Part shown: positions 1-11,905 of the stretch, piece after piece
Position numbering within the stretch: position 1 is the stretch's first letter
Layout: each line of letters opens with the position of its first letter
Source: Pseudomonadota bacterium
GTDB taxonomy: Bacteria; Pseudomonadota; Alphaproteobacteria; Rhizobiales; Rhizobiaceae
Assembly (NCBI GenBank): GCA_023444445.1
Contig: JAEXMK010000230.1
Location: 1 to 47,297, forward strand
Length of the DNA stretch: 47,297 bases
Direction: 5' to 3'
The notes under the pieces: generated by a model
The model's database searches: none
The model's input: only the letters and a program-made list of their open reading frames with translations
Told to the model about the DNA's origin: nothing
Position numbers and translations under genes: made by a program

Positions 1-2189
<2,189 letters not shown>

Positions 2190-2323
2190 GACAAGGCTCG
2201 GACATTGATAACGGGCTTGGTGGGGCGGTCCCTTATGTAGGCACGCAACCGGAGGAGTCGAGGTCTATTCCCAATCGGCCAATCGGTTTTCAGCTCTCTT
2301 GACTCGAATTTCGGGGTTTAATA

Positions 2324-2338
2324 GAACAAAAAAAGAAC
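2324..2338. promoter_or_regulatory. LexA (SOS) box of alphaproteobacterial type
   Basis: GAAC at 2324-2327 and GAAC at 2335-2338 are separated by exactly seven A residues. This is the direct-repeat LexA site GAAC-N7-GAAC known from Rhizobium, Agrobacterium and Rhodobacter. It lies in the 308-base gap between divergent uvrA (start 2189) and ssb (start 2498), about 135 bases from uvrA and 160 from ssb, and could control either or both. I see no other clear element in the gap. Confidence 0.85.
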
Positions 2339-2497
2339 AAAAATCAAGCGGCAATGTCGCGCGGGTCGGAACGGGATTATTCTTTGTGGATAGAGTCCCG
2401 TCTGCGGGTGCCTTTCGCGGGCTGCGATGGTTATTGTGAACGGAATTTTTTGAAATGCAAAGGCCGGGCAGAACAACCGGCGGACAGGATTAAAGAG

Positions 2498-3052
2498 ATG
2501 GCTGGCAGCGTAAACAAGGTAATTCTGATCGGAAACGTGGGCGCCGATCCCGAAATTCGCCGGACGCAGGATGGCCGCCCGATTGCGAACCTGCGTATCG
2601 CGACCTCTGAAACCTGGCGCGACCGCAACAGCGGCGAGCGCAAGGAAAAGACCGAGTGGCACACTGTCGTGGTGTTCAACGAAGGTCTCTGCAAGGTTGT
2701 CGAGCAGTACATCAAGAAGGGCGCCAAGCTCTACATCGAGGGCCAGTTGCAGACCCGCAAGTGGCAGGACCAGAACGGCAACGACCGTTATTCGACGGAA
2801 ATCGTTCTGCAGGGCTTCAACTCGACCCTGACGATGCTCGACGGTCGTGGTGAAGGCGGCGGCGCAAGCCGTGGCGGTGACTTCGGCGGTGGCGACTTCG
2901 GCGGCAGCTCTTACGGCGGTGGCAGCGGCGGCGGTTCGAACTACGGCGGTGGCGGCGGTTACGACCAGCAGTCGTCGCGTGGCGGCTCCTCGCGTGGCGG
3001 CCAGCCTTCGGGCGGCTTCTCCAACGACATGGACGACGATATCCCGTTCTGA
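2498..3052 (+). CDS. ssb: Single-stranded DNA-binding protein
   Basis: Binds and protects single-stranded DNA and recruits repair and replication partners through its C-terminal tip. The protein has 184 residues: an OB fold over about residues 1-110 (start [15 protein letters not shown]), a glycine-rich linker of about 55 residues made of GG-S-Y-GG type repeats, and the classical acidic tip ending DDIPF. ATG at 2498 is chosen because it begins exactly at the family N-terminus; the upstream extension to 2354 has no SSB character. It is divergent from uvrA across the LexA box and is followed by a terminator hairpin at 3082-3112. Confidence 0.97.
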   Translation: MAGSVNKVILIGNVGADPEIRRTQDGRPIANLRIATSETWRDRNSGERKEKTEWHTVVVFNEGLCKVVEQYIKKGAKLYIEGQLQTRKWQDQNGNDRYSTEIVLQGFNSTLTMLDGRGEGGGASRGGDFGGGDFGGSSYGGGSGGGSNYGGGGGYDQQSSRGGSSRGGQPSGGFSNDMDDDIPF

Positions 3053-3081
3053 GAACCGGGGTTATCAGGCTCTGGAATACG

Positions 3082-3112
3082 AGGTGGCGGCCGAAGGGCT
3101 GCCACCTTTTTT
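3082..3112 (+). terminator. Intrinsic terminator after ssb
   Basis: Stem AGGTGGC (3082-3088) pairs with GCCACCT (3101-3107), and a T tract follows (3107-3112). It lies between ssb and the convergent HPP/CBS gene. The T tract serves the ssb strand only. Confidence 0.75.
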
Positions 3113-3127
3113 ATTGCCTGGATGCGC

Positions 3128-4276
3128 TCAGGCGGCGGCCTTGTCGGCCAGCATCGACACCATGACATCCGACTGCGACACAATGCCGACCATCTTGCCG
3201 TTGTGATCTGTCACCGGCAGGTAGTGCAGTCCTTCCTCGGCAAAGCGGATGATGACTTCCTCCACGGCCATGTCGGGCCTGACGGTCTTCACCGGTGAGG
3301 TCATGATATCCTTGACGGTGTCGTTCGGCGCCCTGGCGCCGGTCAGAATGAGCCGCAGCCGCTGGCCGAAGCCGATTGCCGGGCGCCCCTTGTTCCAGCT
3401 CGCCTTTTCGAGAAAATCCGTCTGCGTGACGATGCCGACGATCTCGGCCCGGTCATTTGTCACAGGCAGGGCCTTGAAATGGTGGCTGCGCATCAGCGCA
3501 TGGGCATGGGTAAGCGAATCCTCCGGCGCGACAGCCACGACATTGCGGGTCATGACGCTTTCGCAATCGAGGTGGCTGGCCCTGCGGCGGTAGGAGCGCA
3601 GTTCGGTCTTGCGCAGGATCAGTTCCAGCTCGTCACGGTCGATATCGAGAACCTGGTCGTATTCCTTCAGAACCTCGTCCAGATCGCTGGAGGCAAAACC
3701 GATCTTCTGGATCGAACCGAGATTGCCGGCGCCGTGGCTGGAGGCTGCGGGCTTGATCGAGTGCGGATAGGGGCGGCCCGTCATGTTGTTGTAGAGCAGC
3801 GCCAGCGCCAGCAGGATCAGCGAATTGCCGGCGACCGGCCAGAGCAGGAAACCGTAACCGAGATCGTGCACGGCAGGGCCGCCGAGAACGGCCGTCAGCG
3901 CCACGGCGCCACTTGGCGGGTGCAGGCAGCGCAGCGCCATCATCGCCGCAATGGCAAGGCCGATGGCCAGCGCACTGGCAAAGAACACATCCGGCACCAG
4001 CAGCGCGACCGTGACGCCGACGAAGGCCGCCACCAGATTTCCGCAGAGGATCGACCAGGGCTGTGCGAGCGGGCTGGAGGGCACGGCAAACAGCAGCACG
4101 GCGGATGCGCCCATCGGCGCGATCATGGCGGGCAGGGCGGGATCGAAGCGAAAGGCAAGACTGCCGAGAAGGCCGGTGACAAGTATGCCGACGAGGGCAC
4201 CGAGCGCGGCGCGCAGGCGCTCCTTGAGACTGGGCGGGGCGGCATCCGGGATGAGGCGGCGCAGCATGGATTGCAT
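3128..4276 (-). CDS. HPP-family membrane protein with C-terminal CBS pair
   Basis: A 382-residue inner-membrane protein. The N-terminal half is hydrophobic with several predicted membrane segments and carries the family signature HPPSGAVAL near residue 120. The C-terminal third (about 235-380) carries two CBS repeats, each with the MTRNVVAV/MTSPVKTV-type start and a G-I-V-(T/S)-Q end, which usually bind adenine nucleotides. HPP proteins have been linked to nitrite transport in plastids and cyanobacteria; whether that applies here is unknown. ATG at 4276 is preferred. A GTG three codons upstream (4285) and an ATG at 4267 are alternatives, and none has a convincing ribosome site. It is convergent with ssb. 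Confidence 0.85.
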   Translation of the reverse strand: MQSMLRRLIPDAAPPSLKERLRAALGALVGILVTGLLGSLAFRFDPALPAMIAPMGASAVLLFAVPSSPLAQPWSILCGNLVAAFVGVTVALLVPDVFFASALAIGLAIAAMMALRCLHPPSGAVALTAVLGGPAVHDLGYGFLLWPVAGNSLILLALALLYNNMTGRPYPHSIKPAASSHGAGNLGSIQKIGFASSDLDEVLKEYDQVLDIDRDELELILRKTELRSYRRRASHLDCESVMTRNVVAVAPEDSLTHAHALMRSHHFKALPVTNDRAEIVGIVTQTDFLEKASWNKGRPAIGFGQRLRLILTGARAPNDTVKDIMTSPVKTVRPDMAVEEVIIRFAEEGLHYLPVTDHNGKMVGIVSQSDVMVSMLADKAAA

Positions 4277-4399
4277 GGGAGGCACTTTCGATTGGTCGAT
4301 GGCCGCCTTTTAACCCGCGCACGCGCCGCAATCAAAGAACGGAATTTCCGCTCTTGTCCGACTTCAGGGATTTTGTTGCAAAAACGCCTTTCGGGCGGT

Positions 4400-5032
4400 C
4401 TATGGCAGCGCGAAGGCGGACCTTATGCCATCCACCACGAACTGCACGGAGAGCGCTGCAAGGAGCACGCCCAGCAGGCGCGTCAGGATTGCCCGGCCGG
4501 TATTGCCGAGAAAGCGGTCCATACGCTCTGCCACGATCAGCGCCGCATAGACCAGCGCCATGGCGAAGGCGAGGATCAGAATGAGGACGACCATCTCGAT
4601 GGTGGTTTTCATCGAGCCGGCCAGAAGCACGGTGGCGGAAATGGCGCCGGGCCCGGCAATCAGCGGCAGGGCCAGCGGAAAGACCGCCAGATTGTGCAGA
4701 TGGTCCTTGGTGATGGCGATCTCGGAGGTCTTTTCCTTGCGCTCCTGGCGCTTTTCGAAAATCATTTCGAAGGCGATCCAGAACAGCAGCAGGCCACCGG
4801 CAATGCGGAAGGCGCCGAGCGAAATGCCGAGCAGGTTGAGAATGGCAAGACCGAACAGAGCAAAGACGGCAAGAATGCCAAAGGCGATCAGCGAACCGCG
4901 CAGCGCCACCTGCTTGCGCTGGTCACGCGTCATCCCCACGGTCAGGGCAAGGAATACGGGGGCAAGGCCGGGTGGATCGAGCGTCACCAGAAGGGTGGTG
5001 AGCGCATTGATGAGCGTTTCGCTGCCAGGCAT
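4400..5032 (-). CDS. MarC-family integral membrane protein
   Basis: A 210-residue, very hydrophobic protein with about six predicted membrane segments, matching the usual length of the MarC/UPF0056 family. It starts MPGSETLINALTTLL and has the family-typical LDPPGLAPVFLALT in the first segment. Later it has GPGAISATVLLAG, the counterpart of the conserved G-P-G-x-I/A motif. The family was once thought to affect multiple antibiotic resistance, but this has not held up and the transported substrate is unknown. ATG at 5032 is preceded by GGGGAAAA. It is divergent from gyrA. Confidence 0.88.
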   Translation of the reverse strand: MPGSETLINALTTLLVTLDPPGLAPVFLALTVGMTRDQRKQVALRGSLIAFGILAVFALFGLAILNLLGISLGAFRIAGGLLLFWIAFEMIFEKRQERKEKTSEIAITKDHLHNLAVFPLALPLIAGPGAISATVLLAGSMKTTIEMVVLILILAFAMALVYAALIVAERMDRFLGNTGRAILTRLLGVLLAALSVQFVVDGIRSAFALP

Positions 5033-5183
5033 TTTTTCCCCTGTTTATGTTATTTTGGCCGTGAGCCTACGCAAGTCGATGGCGGTTTTAAAGGGAGGAG
5101 CGGTGCTTTTGGGCAGAGAAGGCGAGAAAAGCGCTGTTTGTCTTGCATTTGACGCAAAAGGCTGTTCAAAACTTGCCGGGAAA

Positions 5184-5213
5184 TTGGCTTAACCTTGCTG
5201 TTTCCGCTATAAA
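5184..5213 (+). promoter_or_regulatory. Candidate sigma70-type promoter of gyrA
   Basis: TTGGCT (5184-5189), an 18-base spacer and TATAAA (5208-5213) place transcription start near 5220, about 30 bases before the gyrA start codon. The same CGCTATAAA context occurs in the tRNA-Ser promoter of this window. Assigned from sequence only. Confidence 0.45.
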
Positions 5214-5249
5214 AATTCATCCGATTCTTAACAGAGAATGTGATCCGTT

Positions 5250-8042
5250 TTGACTGACCAAAGTCCCCCCGGCGGCGGAAAGCTTCCGCCAGGCATCGAG
5301 CCGATTTCCATCATCGAGGAAATGCAGCGGTCGTATCTCGATTACGCGATGAGCGTTATCGTGTCGCGCGCACTTCCCGATGTTCGTGACGGCATGAAGC
5401 CTGTTCATCGCCGCATCCTGTACGGCATGTCCGAACTTGGCATCGACTGGAACAAGAAATACGTAAAGTGCGCCCGCGTCACCGGTGACGTGATGGGTAA
5501 ATTCCATCCGCACGGCAACTCTGCCATCTATGACGCGCTTGCGCGTATGGCGCAGGACTGGTCGCTGCGTCTGCCGCTGATCGACGGTCAGGGCAACTTC
5601 GGCTCGATCGACGGTGACCCGCCGGCGGCTGAACGTTATACCGAGTGCCGTCTGGAAAAGGCGGCGCACGCGCTGCTCGACGATCTCGACAAGGAAACCG
5701 TCGACTTCCGCGACAACTATGACGGTACGCTTCAGGAACCGGTGGTCATTCCGGCCAAGTTCCCGAACCTCCTGGTCAACGGTGCTGGCGGTATCGCCGT
5801 CGGCATGGCAACCAACATTCCGCCGCACAACCTTTCGGAAGTAATCGACGGCTGTATCGCGCTCATCGACAATCCGGCCATCGAGCTGGCCGAGATGATG
5901 CAGATCATTCCCGGTCCCGACTTCCCGACAGGCGCCTTCATCATGGGCCGCTCCGGCATCCGCTCGGCTTACGAGACGGGCAGGGGCTCGGTCATCATGC
6001 GTGGCCGCGCCACCATCGAACCGATGCGCGGCGACCGCGAGCAGATCATCATCACCGAAGTTCCCTACCAGGTGAACAAGGCAACGATGATTGAAAAGAT
6101 GGCCGAACTGGTCAAGGAAAAGCGCATCGAGGGCATTTCCGACCTGCGCGACGAGTCCGACCGTCAGGGCTACCGCGTCGTCATCGAGCTGAAGCGCGAT
6201 GCCAATGCCGAAGTCATTCTGAACCAGCTCTACCGTTACACGCCGCTGCAGACCTCCTTCGGCTGCAACATGGTGGCGCTGAACGGCGGCAAGCCGGAAC
6301 AGCTTACGCTGCTCGACATGCTGCGCGCTTTCGTATCCTTCCGTGAGGAAGTCGTCAGCCGCCGCACCAAGTACCTGCTGCGCAAGGCGCGCGACCGCGC
6401 GCATGTGTTGGTGGGTCTGGCCATTGCCGTCGCCAACATCGACGAAGTCATCCGCGTTATCCGCCACGCGCCGGACCCGGCGTCCGCGCGTGAAGAACTG
6501 ATGACGCGCCGCTGGCCGGCCGAGGATGTCGAAAGCCTCGTTCGCCTGATCGACGATCCGCGCCACCGCATCAACGAAGACGGCACCTACAACCTCTCGG
6601 AAGAGCAGGCACGCGCCATCCTCGAACTGCGTCTGGCCCGCCTGACCGCACTCGGACGTGACGAAATCGGCGACGAACTGAACAAGATCGGCGCTGAGAT
6701 CAGCGAATATCTCGAAATCCTGTCGTCGCGCGTGCGTATCCAGCAGATCGTCAAGGACGAGATGGCCGCAGTACGTGACGAATTCGGCACACCGCGCCGT
6801 TCGGAAATCGTCGAAGGCGGCCCCGACATGGACGATGAAGACCTCATCGCCCGTGAAGACATGGTCGTGACCGTATCGCATCTCGGCTACATCAAGCGCG
6901 TGCCGCTGACGACCTACAAGGCGCAGCGTCGCGGCGGCAAGGGCCGTTCGGGCATGGCAACGCGCGACGAGGATTTCGTCAACCGTCTGTTCGTGGCCAA
7001 CACCCATACGCCGGTGCTGTTCTTCTCCTCGCGTGGCATCGTCTACAAGGAAAAGGTCTGGCGCCTGCCGATCGGCACGCCACAGTCCAAGGGCAAGGCG
7101 CTGATCAACATGCTGCCGCTGGAACCCGGCGAACGCATCACCACCATCATGCCGCTGCCTGAGGACGAGACGACGTGGGAAACCCTCGACGTGATGTTCT
7201 CGACGACGCGCGGAACGGTGCGCCGTAACAAGCTGGGCGACTTCGTGCAGGTCAACCGCAACGGCAAGATCGCCATGAAACTGGATGAAGAGGGCGATCA
7301 GATCCTCTCCGTCGAAACCTGTACCGACCGTGACGACGTGTTGCTGACGACGGCGCTTGGCCAGTGCATCCGCTTCCCGGTCGATGACGTTCGCGTCTTT
7401 GCCGGCCGTAACTCGGTTGGCGTGCGCGGCATCAATCTGGGCGACAGCGACCGCATCATCTCCATGACCATCGTTGGCAGCAGCGATGCGGCCCCATGGG
7501 AGCGTGCAGCCTACCTCAAGCGTTCGGCCGCAGAACGCCGTGCAGCCGGTGTCGATGAAGAAGACATCGCGCTGGTCGGCGAAGAGGTGACGGAAGAAGG
7601 CGAGCTCGGCGAAGACCGTTATCAGGAACTCAAGGCACGCGAACAGTTCGTGCTGACTGTTTCCGAAAAGGGCTTCGGCAAGCGTTCGTCCTCCTACGAC
7701 TTCCGCACCTCCGGCCGTGGCGGCAAGGGCATCCGCGCCACCGATACGTCGAAGACGACGGAAATCGGCGAACTGGTTGCAGCCTTCCCGGTTGAAGACA
7801 ACGACCAGATCATGCTCGTCTCGGATGGCGGCCAGCTGATCCGCGTACCGGTTGCCGGTATCCGCATCGCCAGCCGCGCCACCAAGGGCGTGACGATCTT
7901 CTCGACGGCCAAGGATGAAAAGGTCGTCTCGGTCGAGCGCATCAACGAGCCGGAAGGCGACGAAGACGCTGAAAACGGCAATGGTGCCGAGGTCGAAGAC
8001 CAGGTCACCGAGCAGCCGGAAGCACCGGAAGGCGAGGCATAA
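5250..8042 (+). CDS. gyrA: DNA gyrase subunit A
   Basis: The breakage-reunion subunit of DNA gyrase, which with GyrB introduces negative supercoils. The protein has 930 residues, of normal alphaproteobacterial length, with an extra charged stretch near residues 755-790 and a long acidic C-terminal tail. The catalytic tyrosine is Y130, in ERYTE. The quinolone-resistance region reads [10 protein letters not shown], with S91 and D95 at the positions of E. coli S83 and D87, so it looks like a quinolone-sensitive allele. The GyrA box QRRGGKG is at 559-565, followed by the beta-pinwheel domain. Translation starts at TTG 5250; no in-frame ATG is near the family N-terminus. A strong terminator follows at 8073-8107. 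Confidence 0.97.
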   Translation: MTDQSPPGGGKLPPGIEPISIIEEMQRSYLDYAMSVIVSRALPDVRDGMKPVHRRILYGMSELGIDWNKKYVKCARVTGDVMGKFHPHGNSAIYDALARMAQDWSLRLPLIDGQGNFGSIDGDPPAAERYTECRLEKAAHALLDDLDKETVDFRDNYDGTLQEPVVIPAKFPNLLVNGAGGIAVGMATNIPPHNLSEVIDGCIALIDNPAIELAEMMQIIPGPDFPTGAFIMGRSGIRSAYETGRGSVIMRGRATIEPMRGDREQIIITEVPYQVNKATMIEKMAELVKEKRIEGISDLRDESDRQGYRVVIELKRDANAEVILNQLYRYTPLQTSFGCNMVALNGGKPEQLTLLDMLRAFVSFREEVVSRRTKYLLRKARDRAHVLVGLAIAVANIDEVIRVIRHAPDPASAREELMTRRWPAEDVESLVRLIDDPRHRINEDGTYNLSEEQARAILELRLARLTALGRDEIGDELNKIGAEISEYLEILSSRVRIQQIVKDEMAAVRDEFGTPRRSEIVEGGPDMDDEDLIAREDMVVTVSHLGYIKRVPLTTYKAQRRGGKGRSGMATRDEDFVNRLFVANTHTPVLFFSSRGIVYKEKVWRLPIGTPQSKGKALINMLPLEPGERITTIMPLPEDETTWETLDVMFSTTRGTVRRNKLGDFVQVNRNGKIAMKLDEEGDQILSVETCTDRDDVLLTTALGQCIRFPVDDVRVFAGRNSVGVRGINLGDSDRIISMTIVGSSDAAPWERAAYLKRSAAERRAAGVDEEDIALVGEEVTEEGELGEDRYQELKAREQFVLTVSEKGFGKRSSSYDFRTSGRGGKGIRATDTSKTTEIGELVAAFPVEDNDQIMLVSDGGQLIRVPVAGIRIASRATKGVTIFSTAKDEKVVSVERINEPEGDEDAENGNGAEVEDQVTEQPEAPEGEA

Positions 8043-8072
8043 GCCTCAGCTTTCAGGTCTCGCAAAAAATCA

Positions 8073-8107
8073 AAACCCCGCGGAGCGATGGCACCGCGGG
8101 GTTTTTG
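8073..8107 (+). terminator. Intrinsic terminator after gyrA (repeat family copy 1)
   Basis: AAAACCCCGCGG (8073-8084) pairs perfectly with CCGCGGGGTTTT (8095-8106), with loop AGCGATGGCA. A and T tracts on both sides allow it to work in both directions. Near-identical hairpins occur at 20533 and 26525. Confidence 0.9.
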
Positions 8108-8164
8108 CTGTCTTGATGGAGATTACGGACCCCGTCTTGTCACCGGCAGGAGACTGTCAATATC

Positions 8165-8713
8165 TCAGCTCTGCCATTCAGAATTCAGAACGGCATAAAT
8201 GAACTCGTCACCCCAGACACCGTTGAAGCGATCGTTCTGCACAAGATGCGCTTCCCTGCGCAATTTCAGGCGTTCCACCACGCCGATGGAGCCGTGGTTC
8301 AGCGTGTCCAGCCGCGCGAAAATCCGGTGATAACCAAGGCTGTCGAAGCCGAGGCCGATCATGGCGCGCACCGCCTCTGTCGCATAGCCTTTTCCCGAAT
8401 ATGCCGGGTTGAAGATATAACCGACCTCGGCCTGAAGCGCCGCCGTACTGGCAATTTTCAGAAGCACCTCACCAAGCAAAGCATTGTCATCACGACGGAT
8501 GACGGCAAGTCGCAACGTATCGCCATCCTGTTCGAACGCCGCCGAAAGGATCGATGCGAACTGCGCTTCCAGCGCCGCCCTGGCTGGCGGCGCGGCGTAG
8601 AGGAACCGGTAAACGTCGCTGCGCGCATGATAATCGGCATAGGCGGAAAAATCCTGCGGCTGGAATGGACGAAGGATCAGGCGTTGCGTTTCGAGAGGCA
8701 AGGTCGGGATCAT
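8165..8713 (-). CDS. GNAT-family N-acetyltransferase (RimJ/RimL-like)
   Basis: An acetyl-CoA-dependent N-acetyltransferase of 182 residues. It begins MIPTLPLETQRLILRPF, the usual opening of the RimJ/RimL-like GNAT branch, and has the acetyl-CoA loop SGKGYATEAVRAMI in motif A, then LGYHRIFARLDTLNHGSI in motif B. The acceptor substrate cannot be told from sequence. The start at 8713 is chosen over the longer open frame (to 8872) because the family N-terminus begins here and the longer form would run into the LysR gene. Confidence 0.85.
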   Translation of the reverse strand: MIPTLPLETQRLILRPFQPQDFSAYADYHARSDVYRFLYAAPPARAALEAQFASILSAAFEQDGDTLRLAVIRRDDNALLGEVLLKIASTAALQAEVGYIFNPAYSGKGYATEAVRAMIGLGFDSLGYHRIFARLDTLNHGSIGVVERLKLRREAHLVQNDRFNGVWGDEFIYAVLNSEWQS

Positions 8714-8843
8714 GGATACTCGCTGCAAATGTCTCCCGGCTATTTGGGGTTGCAAGGGCACAACCACAAGACAAGACGGCACTGGTTTTGCGGTGCAGGC
8801 GACATGCGCCTGATCGGCATCGAACAAGGCAAAAGGAACGCTT

Positions 8844-9737
8844 TCAGCTTCGGTGGCGGACCGCGTCGACAAACAGGTTGAAGGCCGGGGAGGAGTGTCG
8901 GCGGCTTGGGTAATAGAGGTGGTAACCGGGCAGCGGCGGCGTGCTCTCCTCCAGCGTCCTGACGAGGCGGCCGGCGGATATATGCCCGGTCACCTGATCG
9001 AGCGGTAGATAGGCCAGCCCCAGCCCGTCGATTGCCGCATCGAGGATCAGTTCGATCGTATTGAAGACCAGCGGACCATCGACATGGACCCTGATCTCAC
9101 GCCCCTTGTCGATAAACCTCCACGCGTTCAGCACGCCTGTTGTCGGCAGACGCAGATTGATGGCGCGGTGATCGACAAGCTGTTCGGGATTTTCCGGGAG
9201 CGGGTGCCGCTTAAAATAAGCAGGGGAGCCGACGATCGCCATCGGTACATCCGGGCTCATCCGCACGGCAATCATGTCCTTCGCGACCTGCTCGCCCAGA
9301 CGAACACCCGCATCGAAACGGTCGGCGACGACATCGACCAGCCCGTAATCGACGACGACCTCGACATTGATGTCGGGATATCGGCTCAGCAGTTTGGTGA
9401 CAGCGGGGCGGATGATGGTTTTTGCCGCATGTTCGACCGAGGTGATGCGGATCGTGCCGGCCGGACTGTCGCGGAACTCGCTGAGTTCGGAAATGCGCTG
9501 GTCGAGATCGCGCAGCATCGGCGCCAGCGTCTGCACCAGCCGTTCCCCGGCTTCGGTCGGCGCGACGCTGCGGGTGGTGCGCGCCAGAAGCCGCACGCCG
9601 AGCCTTTCTTCCAGCCGCCTGACGATGCCGCTCAATGCGGACTGGGACAGGCCGAGTTTCAGCGCGGCGCGGGTGAAGTTGCGCTCTTCCGCGACAACGA
9701 CAAAAGCCGTCAGATCCGCCATTTCATCGCGTTTCAT
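8844..9737 (-). CDS. LysR-family transcriptional regulator
   Basis: 297 residues with an N-terminal winged helix-turn-helix (about 6-65; motif FTRAALKLGLSQSALSGIVRRLE) and a periplasmic-binding-like effector domain (about 90-295). ATG 9737 is preceded by GAGGTG. It is divergent from the two hydrolase genes at 9859-11818 and most likely controls them, since LysR regulators commonly act on the adjacent divergent promoter. The 49-base gap is packed with dyads and repeated GTGATAGGT elements that are good operator candidates. The ribosome site of this gene lies within one dyad, which suggests autoregulation. The effector is unknown. Confidence 0.92.
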   Translation of the reverse strand: MKRDEMADLTAFVVVAEERNFTRAALKLGLSQSALSGIVRRLEERLGVRLLARTTRSVAPTEAGERLVQTLAPMLRDLDQRISELSEFRDSPAGTIRITSVEHAAKTIIRPAVTKLLSRYPDINVEVVVDYGLVDVVADRFDAGVRLGEQVAKDMIAVRMSPDVPMAIVGSPAYFKRHPLPENPEQLVDHRAINLRLPTTGVLNAWRFIDKGREIRVHVDGPLVFNTIELILDAAIDGLGLAYLPLDQVTGHISAGRLVRTLEESTPPLPGYHLYYPSRRHSSPAFNLFVDAVRHRS

Positions 9738-9738
9738 T

Positions 9739-9788
9739 TATCACCTCAGTGATAGGTTCATGCAATTCTCTATCATAGAGTGATAGGT
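9739..9788. promoter_or_regulatory. Candidate LysR operator: two dyads with repeated GTGATAGGT
   Basis: Dyad 1 is TATCAC-CTCA-GTGATA (9739-9754). Dyad 2 is CTATCA-TAGAG-TGATAG (9770-9786). GTGATAGGT recurs at 9749-9757 and 9780-9788, 31 bases apart, which is close to three helical turns and so on one face of the DNA. The pair fills the space between the LysR start codon (9737) and the hydrolase leader. Confidence 0.6.
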
Positions 9789-9858
9789 GAGATGGATCTA
9801 TATTTCCAGTCATCCCTTCTGGTGCACGACAGACCAGACCAACCAAGAGGATATGACC

Positions 9859-10806
9859 ATGGGAAAGATCAGCTTCACCAATTCGAACAACCCTGAAATC
9901 ACCATGTCGGCCGTCATCAACTTCCCCGCAGGTTTTGATGAGAACCGCCAGTATCCTGCCATCGTCGTCTCCCATCCCGGCGGCGGGGTGAAGGAACAGA
10001 CCGCCGGCACCTATGCCCGCAAGCTTGCCGAAGCAGGTTTCGTGACGATTGCCTATGACGCCTCCTATCAGGGCGAAAGCGGCGGTGAGCCGCGCCAGCT
10101 CGAAAACCCGTATATCCGCACGGAAGATGTCAGCGCCGTTATCGATTACCTGACAACGCTTGCCTATATCGACCAGAGCCGCATCGGCGCGATGGGAATC
10201 TGCGCCGGCGCCGGTTACACCGCCAACGCTGCCATCCAGGACCGCCGCATCAAGGCCGTTGGCACAGTGAGCGCGGTCAACATCGGCTCGATGTTCCGCA
10301 ACGGCTGGGAAAACAACGTCAAGGACATCGACGCCTTGCCCTATATCGAGGCGGGATCGAATGCCCGTACGGCCGATGCGGCAAGCGCCCAGAAGGGACA
10401 GATGCCGCTTGCTCCGCTGAAGGAAGAGGACGCGCCGAATGAAGAACTGCGTCAGGCCTGGGAATATTACCACACGCCCCGCGCCGAATGCCAGACCGCA
10501 CCCGGTTTTGCGACGCTGCGCAGCCTCAACCAGATCATCACCTATGACGCCTACCACATGGCCGAGGTCTATCTGACACAGCCGTTGCAGGTCGTTGCCG
10601 GCAGCAAGGCCGGAAGCAAGTGGATGAGCGATGACCTTCTGAAGCGTGCTGCGAGCCGCGACAAGGCGCTGCATGTCGTTGAAGGCGCCAACCACATGGA
10701 GCTGTATGACGGCGAAAAGTATGTCGATGAAGCCGTTTCGGTCCTGGCACCGTTCTTTCGGGCAAAGCTCGTTGCCGACACCACTGCCAGCCAAGCCGCC
10801 GAGTAA
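9859..10806 (+). CDS. Alpha/beta hydrolase, dienelactone-hydrolase-like (paralogue 1)
   Basis: A 315-residue cytoplasmic alpha/beta hydrolase without a signal peptide. The nucleophile elbow is G-I-C-A-G with C115, as in dienelactone hydrolases, instead of the usual serine. The likely catalytic histidine is H279, in EGANHMELYD. SHPGGGVKEQTAG near residue 38 would form the oxyanion region. ATG 9859 has AAGAGG eight bases upstream; ATG 9853 is only two bases from it and a GTG at 9787 lies in the operator. It is followed after 52 bases by a paralogue of almost equal length, probably in one operon under the divergent LysR regulator. The substrate is unknown. Confidence 0.87.
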   Translation: MGKISFTNSNNPEITMSAVINFPAGFDENRQYPAIVVSHPGGGVKEQTAGTYARKLAEAGFVTIAYDASYQGESGGEPRQLENPYIRTEDVSAVIDYLTTLAYIDQSRIGAMGICAGAGYTANAAIQDRRIKAVGTVSAVNIGSMFRNGWENNVKDIDALPYIEAGSNARTADAASAQKGQMPLAPLKEEDAPNEELRQAWEYYHTPRAECQTAPGFATLRSLNQIITYDAYHMAEVYLTQPLQVVAGSKAGSKWMSDDLLKRAASRDKALHVVEGANHMELYDGEKYVDEAVSVLAPFFRAKLVADTTASQAAE

Positions 10807-10858
10807 CGGGACTAGAAACCACCGAGCGCAAGTCGCTTCAGGTAAACAGGAGAGTCAC

Positions 10859-11818
10859 ATGGAAACCGTGAACATCCGTAATCCCGGAATGCATTGGAAC
10901 ATCGCCGCCGACATTCACCTCCCACCCGACTTCAACGCCGGGAATCGCTATCCGGCAATCATTTCGAACCATCCTATCGGCAGCTGCAAAGAGCAGACGG
11001 CCGGCAACGTCTACGGCGCAGCGCTGGCAAAAGCGGGTTTCGTCGTCATTGTTCCGGACGCCAGCTTCCAGGGTGGCAGCGGCGGACAACCCCGCTGGAT
11101 CGAAGACCCGGAGCAGCGGGTGAAGGACTATCGTAATGTCATCGACTATGCCCAATCCTTGCCCTACGTCGATGCCAACAACATCGGTATCCTCGGCATC
11201 TGCGGTGGCGGCGGCTACTCCATCAAGGCCACCATCATCGATAAGCGCATCAAGGCGTTGGTCAGTATCACCGGTGTCAACTTCGGACGTCTGATGCGAG
11301 AAGGCTTCAGCAACTTCGACCCTGTCGGGGCGCTCGAAGGAATGGCCGCACAGCGAACGGCCGAGAACGCGGGAGCAGAAGAGCGCATAAACATCTTCTT
11401 GCCTGCCAGCGTCGAAGAGGGCAAGGCCGCGGGTATCACTGACATCGATGTGCTGGAAGCGACGGACTACTACCGCAACCGGTGCCCGGCCGCAGGGGCA
11501 GGGACGAGGATGTTGGTCTCGCATGCCGTGTCGGCGGTTGCTTGGGACGCCTTCGCTTTCGCTGAAACGCTTCTGACGCAGCCAATGATGCTGGTGCTCG
11601 GCGACAAGCCCGGCGGCTTTGGTGCCTATCGTGACGGGATGGAAATCTATGGTCGCGCCGCCTCGAAGAACAAGGAGCTGGTCGTCGTCGAAGGCTGGTC
11701 GCATTACGATCTCTACGACAAGCCTGAACCCGTGGGCAAGGCGCTCAAGGAAATCGTGCCGTTCTTCAGAAAACATCTGGCTGACGCATCGACGGCCAAG
11801 ACAAAGACAGCCGCATGA
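10859..11818 (+). CDS. Alpha/beta hydrolase, dienelactone-hydrolase-like (paralogue 2)
   Basis: A 319-residue paralogue of the preceding gene. The two proteins align almost without gaps at the N-terminal half, so the nucleophile elbow G-I-C-G-G again has C115. The likely catalytic histidine lies in EGWSHYDLYD near the C-terminus. The start ATG 10859 has a strong AGGAGAG site. The middle region (about 145-215) differs most between the copies, which suggests different substrates after duplication. The operon ends at the terminator at 11827. The function is not established beyond hydrolase fold membership. Confidence 0.87.
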   Translation: METVNIRNPGMHWNIAADIHLPPDFNAGNRYPAIISNHPIGSCKEQTAGNVYGAALAKAGFVVIVPDASFQGGSGGQPRWIEDPEQRVKDYRNVIDYAQSLPYVDANNIGILGICGGGGYSIKATIIDKRIKALVSITGVNFGRLMREGFSNFDPVGALEGMAAQRTAENAGAEERINIFLPASVEEGKAAGITDIDVLEATDYYRNRCPAAGAGTRMLVSHAVSAVAWDAFAFAETLLTQPMMLVLGDKPGGFGAYRDGMEIYGRAASKNKELVVVEGWSHYDLYDKPEPVGKALKEIVPFFRKHLADASTAKTKTAA

Positions 11819-11826
11819 CAAGACAG

Positions 11827-11862
11827 ACGCCCCGGATGCCAGCGCATGCCGGGGCGTTTTTT
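11827..11862 (+). terminator. Intrinsic terminator after the hydrolase pair
   Basis: ACGCCCCGG (11827-11835) pairs with CCGGGGCGT (11849-11857), with a smaller inner ATGC/GCAT stem, and is followed by TTTTTT. It ends the two-gene hydrolase operon; the next gene is convergent. Confidence 0.85.
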
Positions 11863-11905
11863 ATGGGTAGGGCGCAGGCTTTTGCAGCCGGTTCCGTATC
11901 AACAG

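Noticed and set aside
2840..3010. GGC-rich repeats as a possible minisatellite
   Set aside because: They encode the glycine-rich linker that is normal in SSB proteins.
5217..7007. A 596-codon minus-strand open frame opposite gyrA
   Set aside because: The gyrA frame is complete with all motifs; this frame has no recognisable features.
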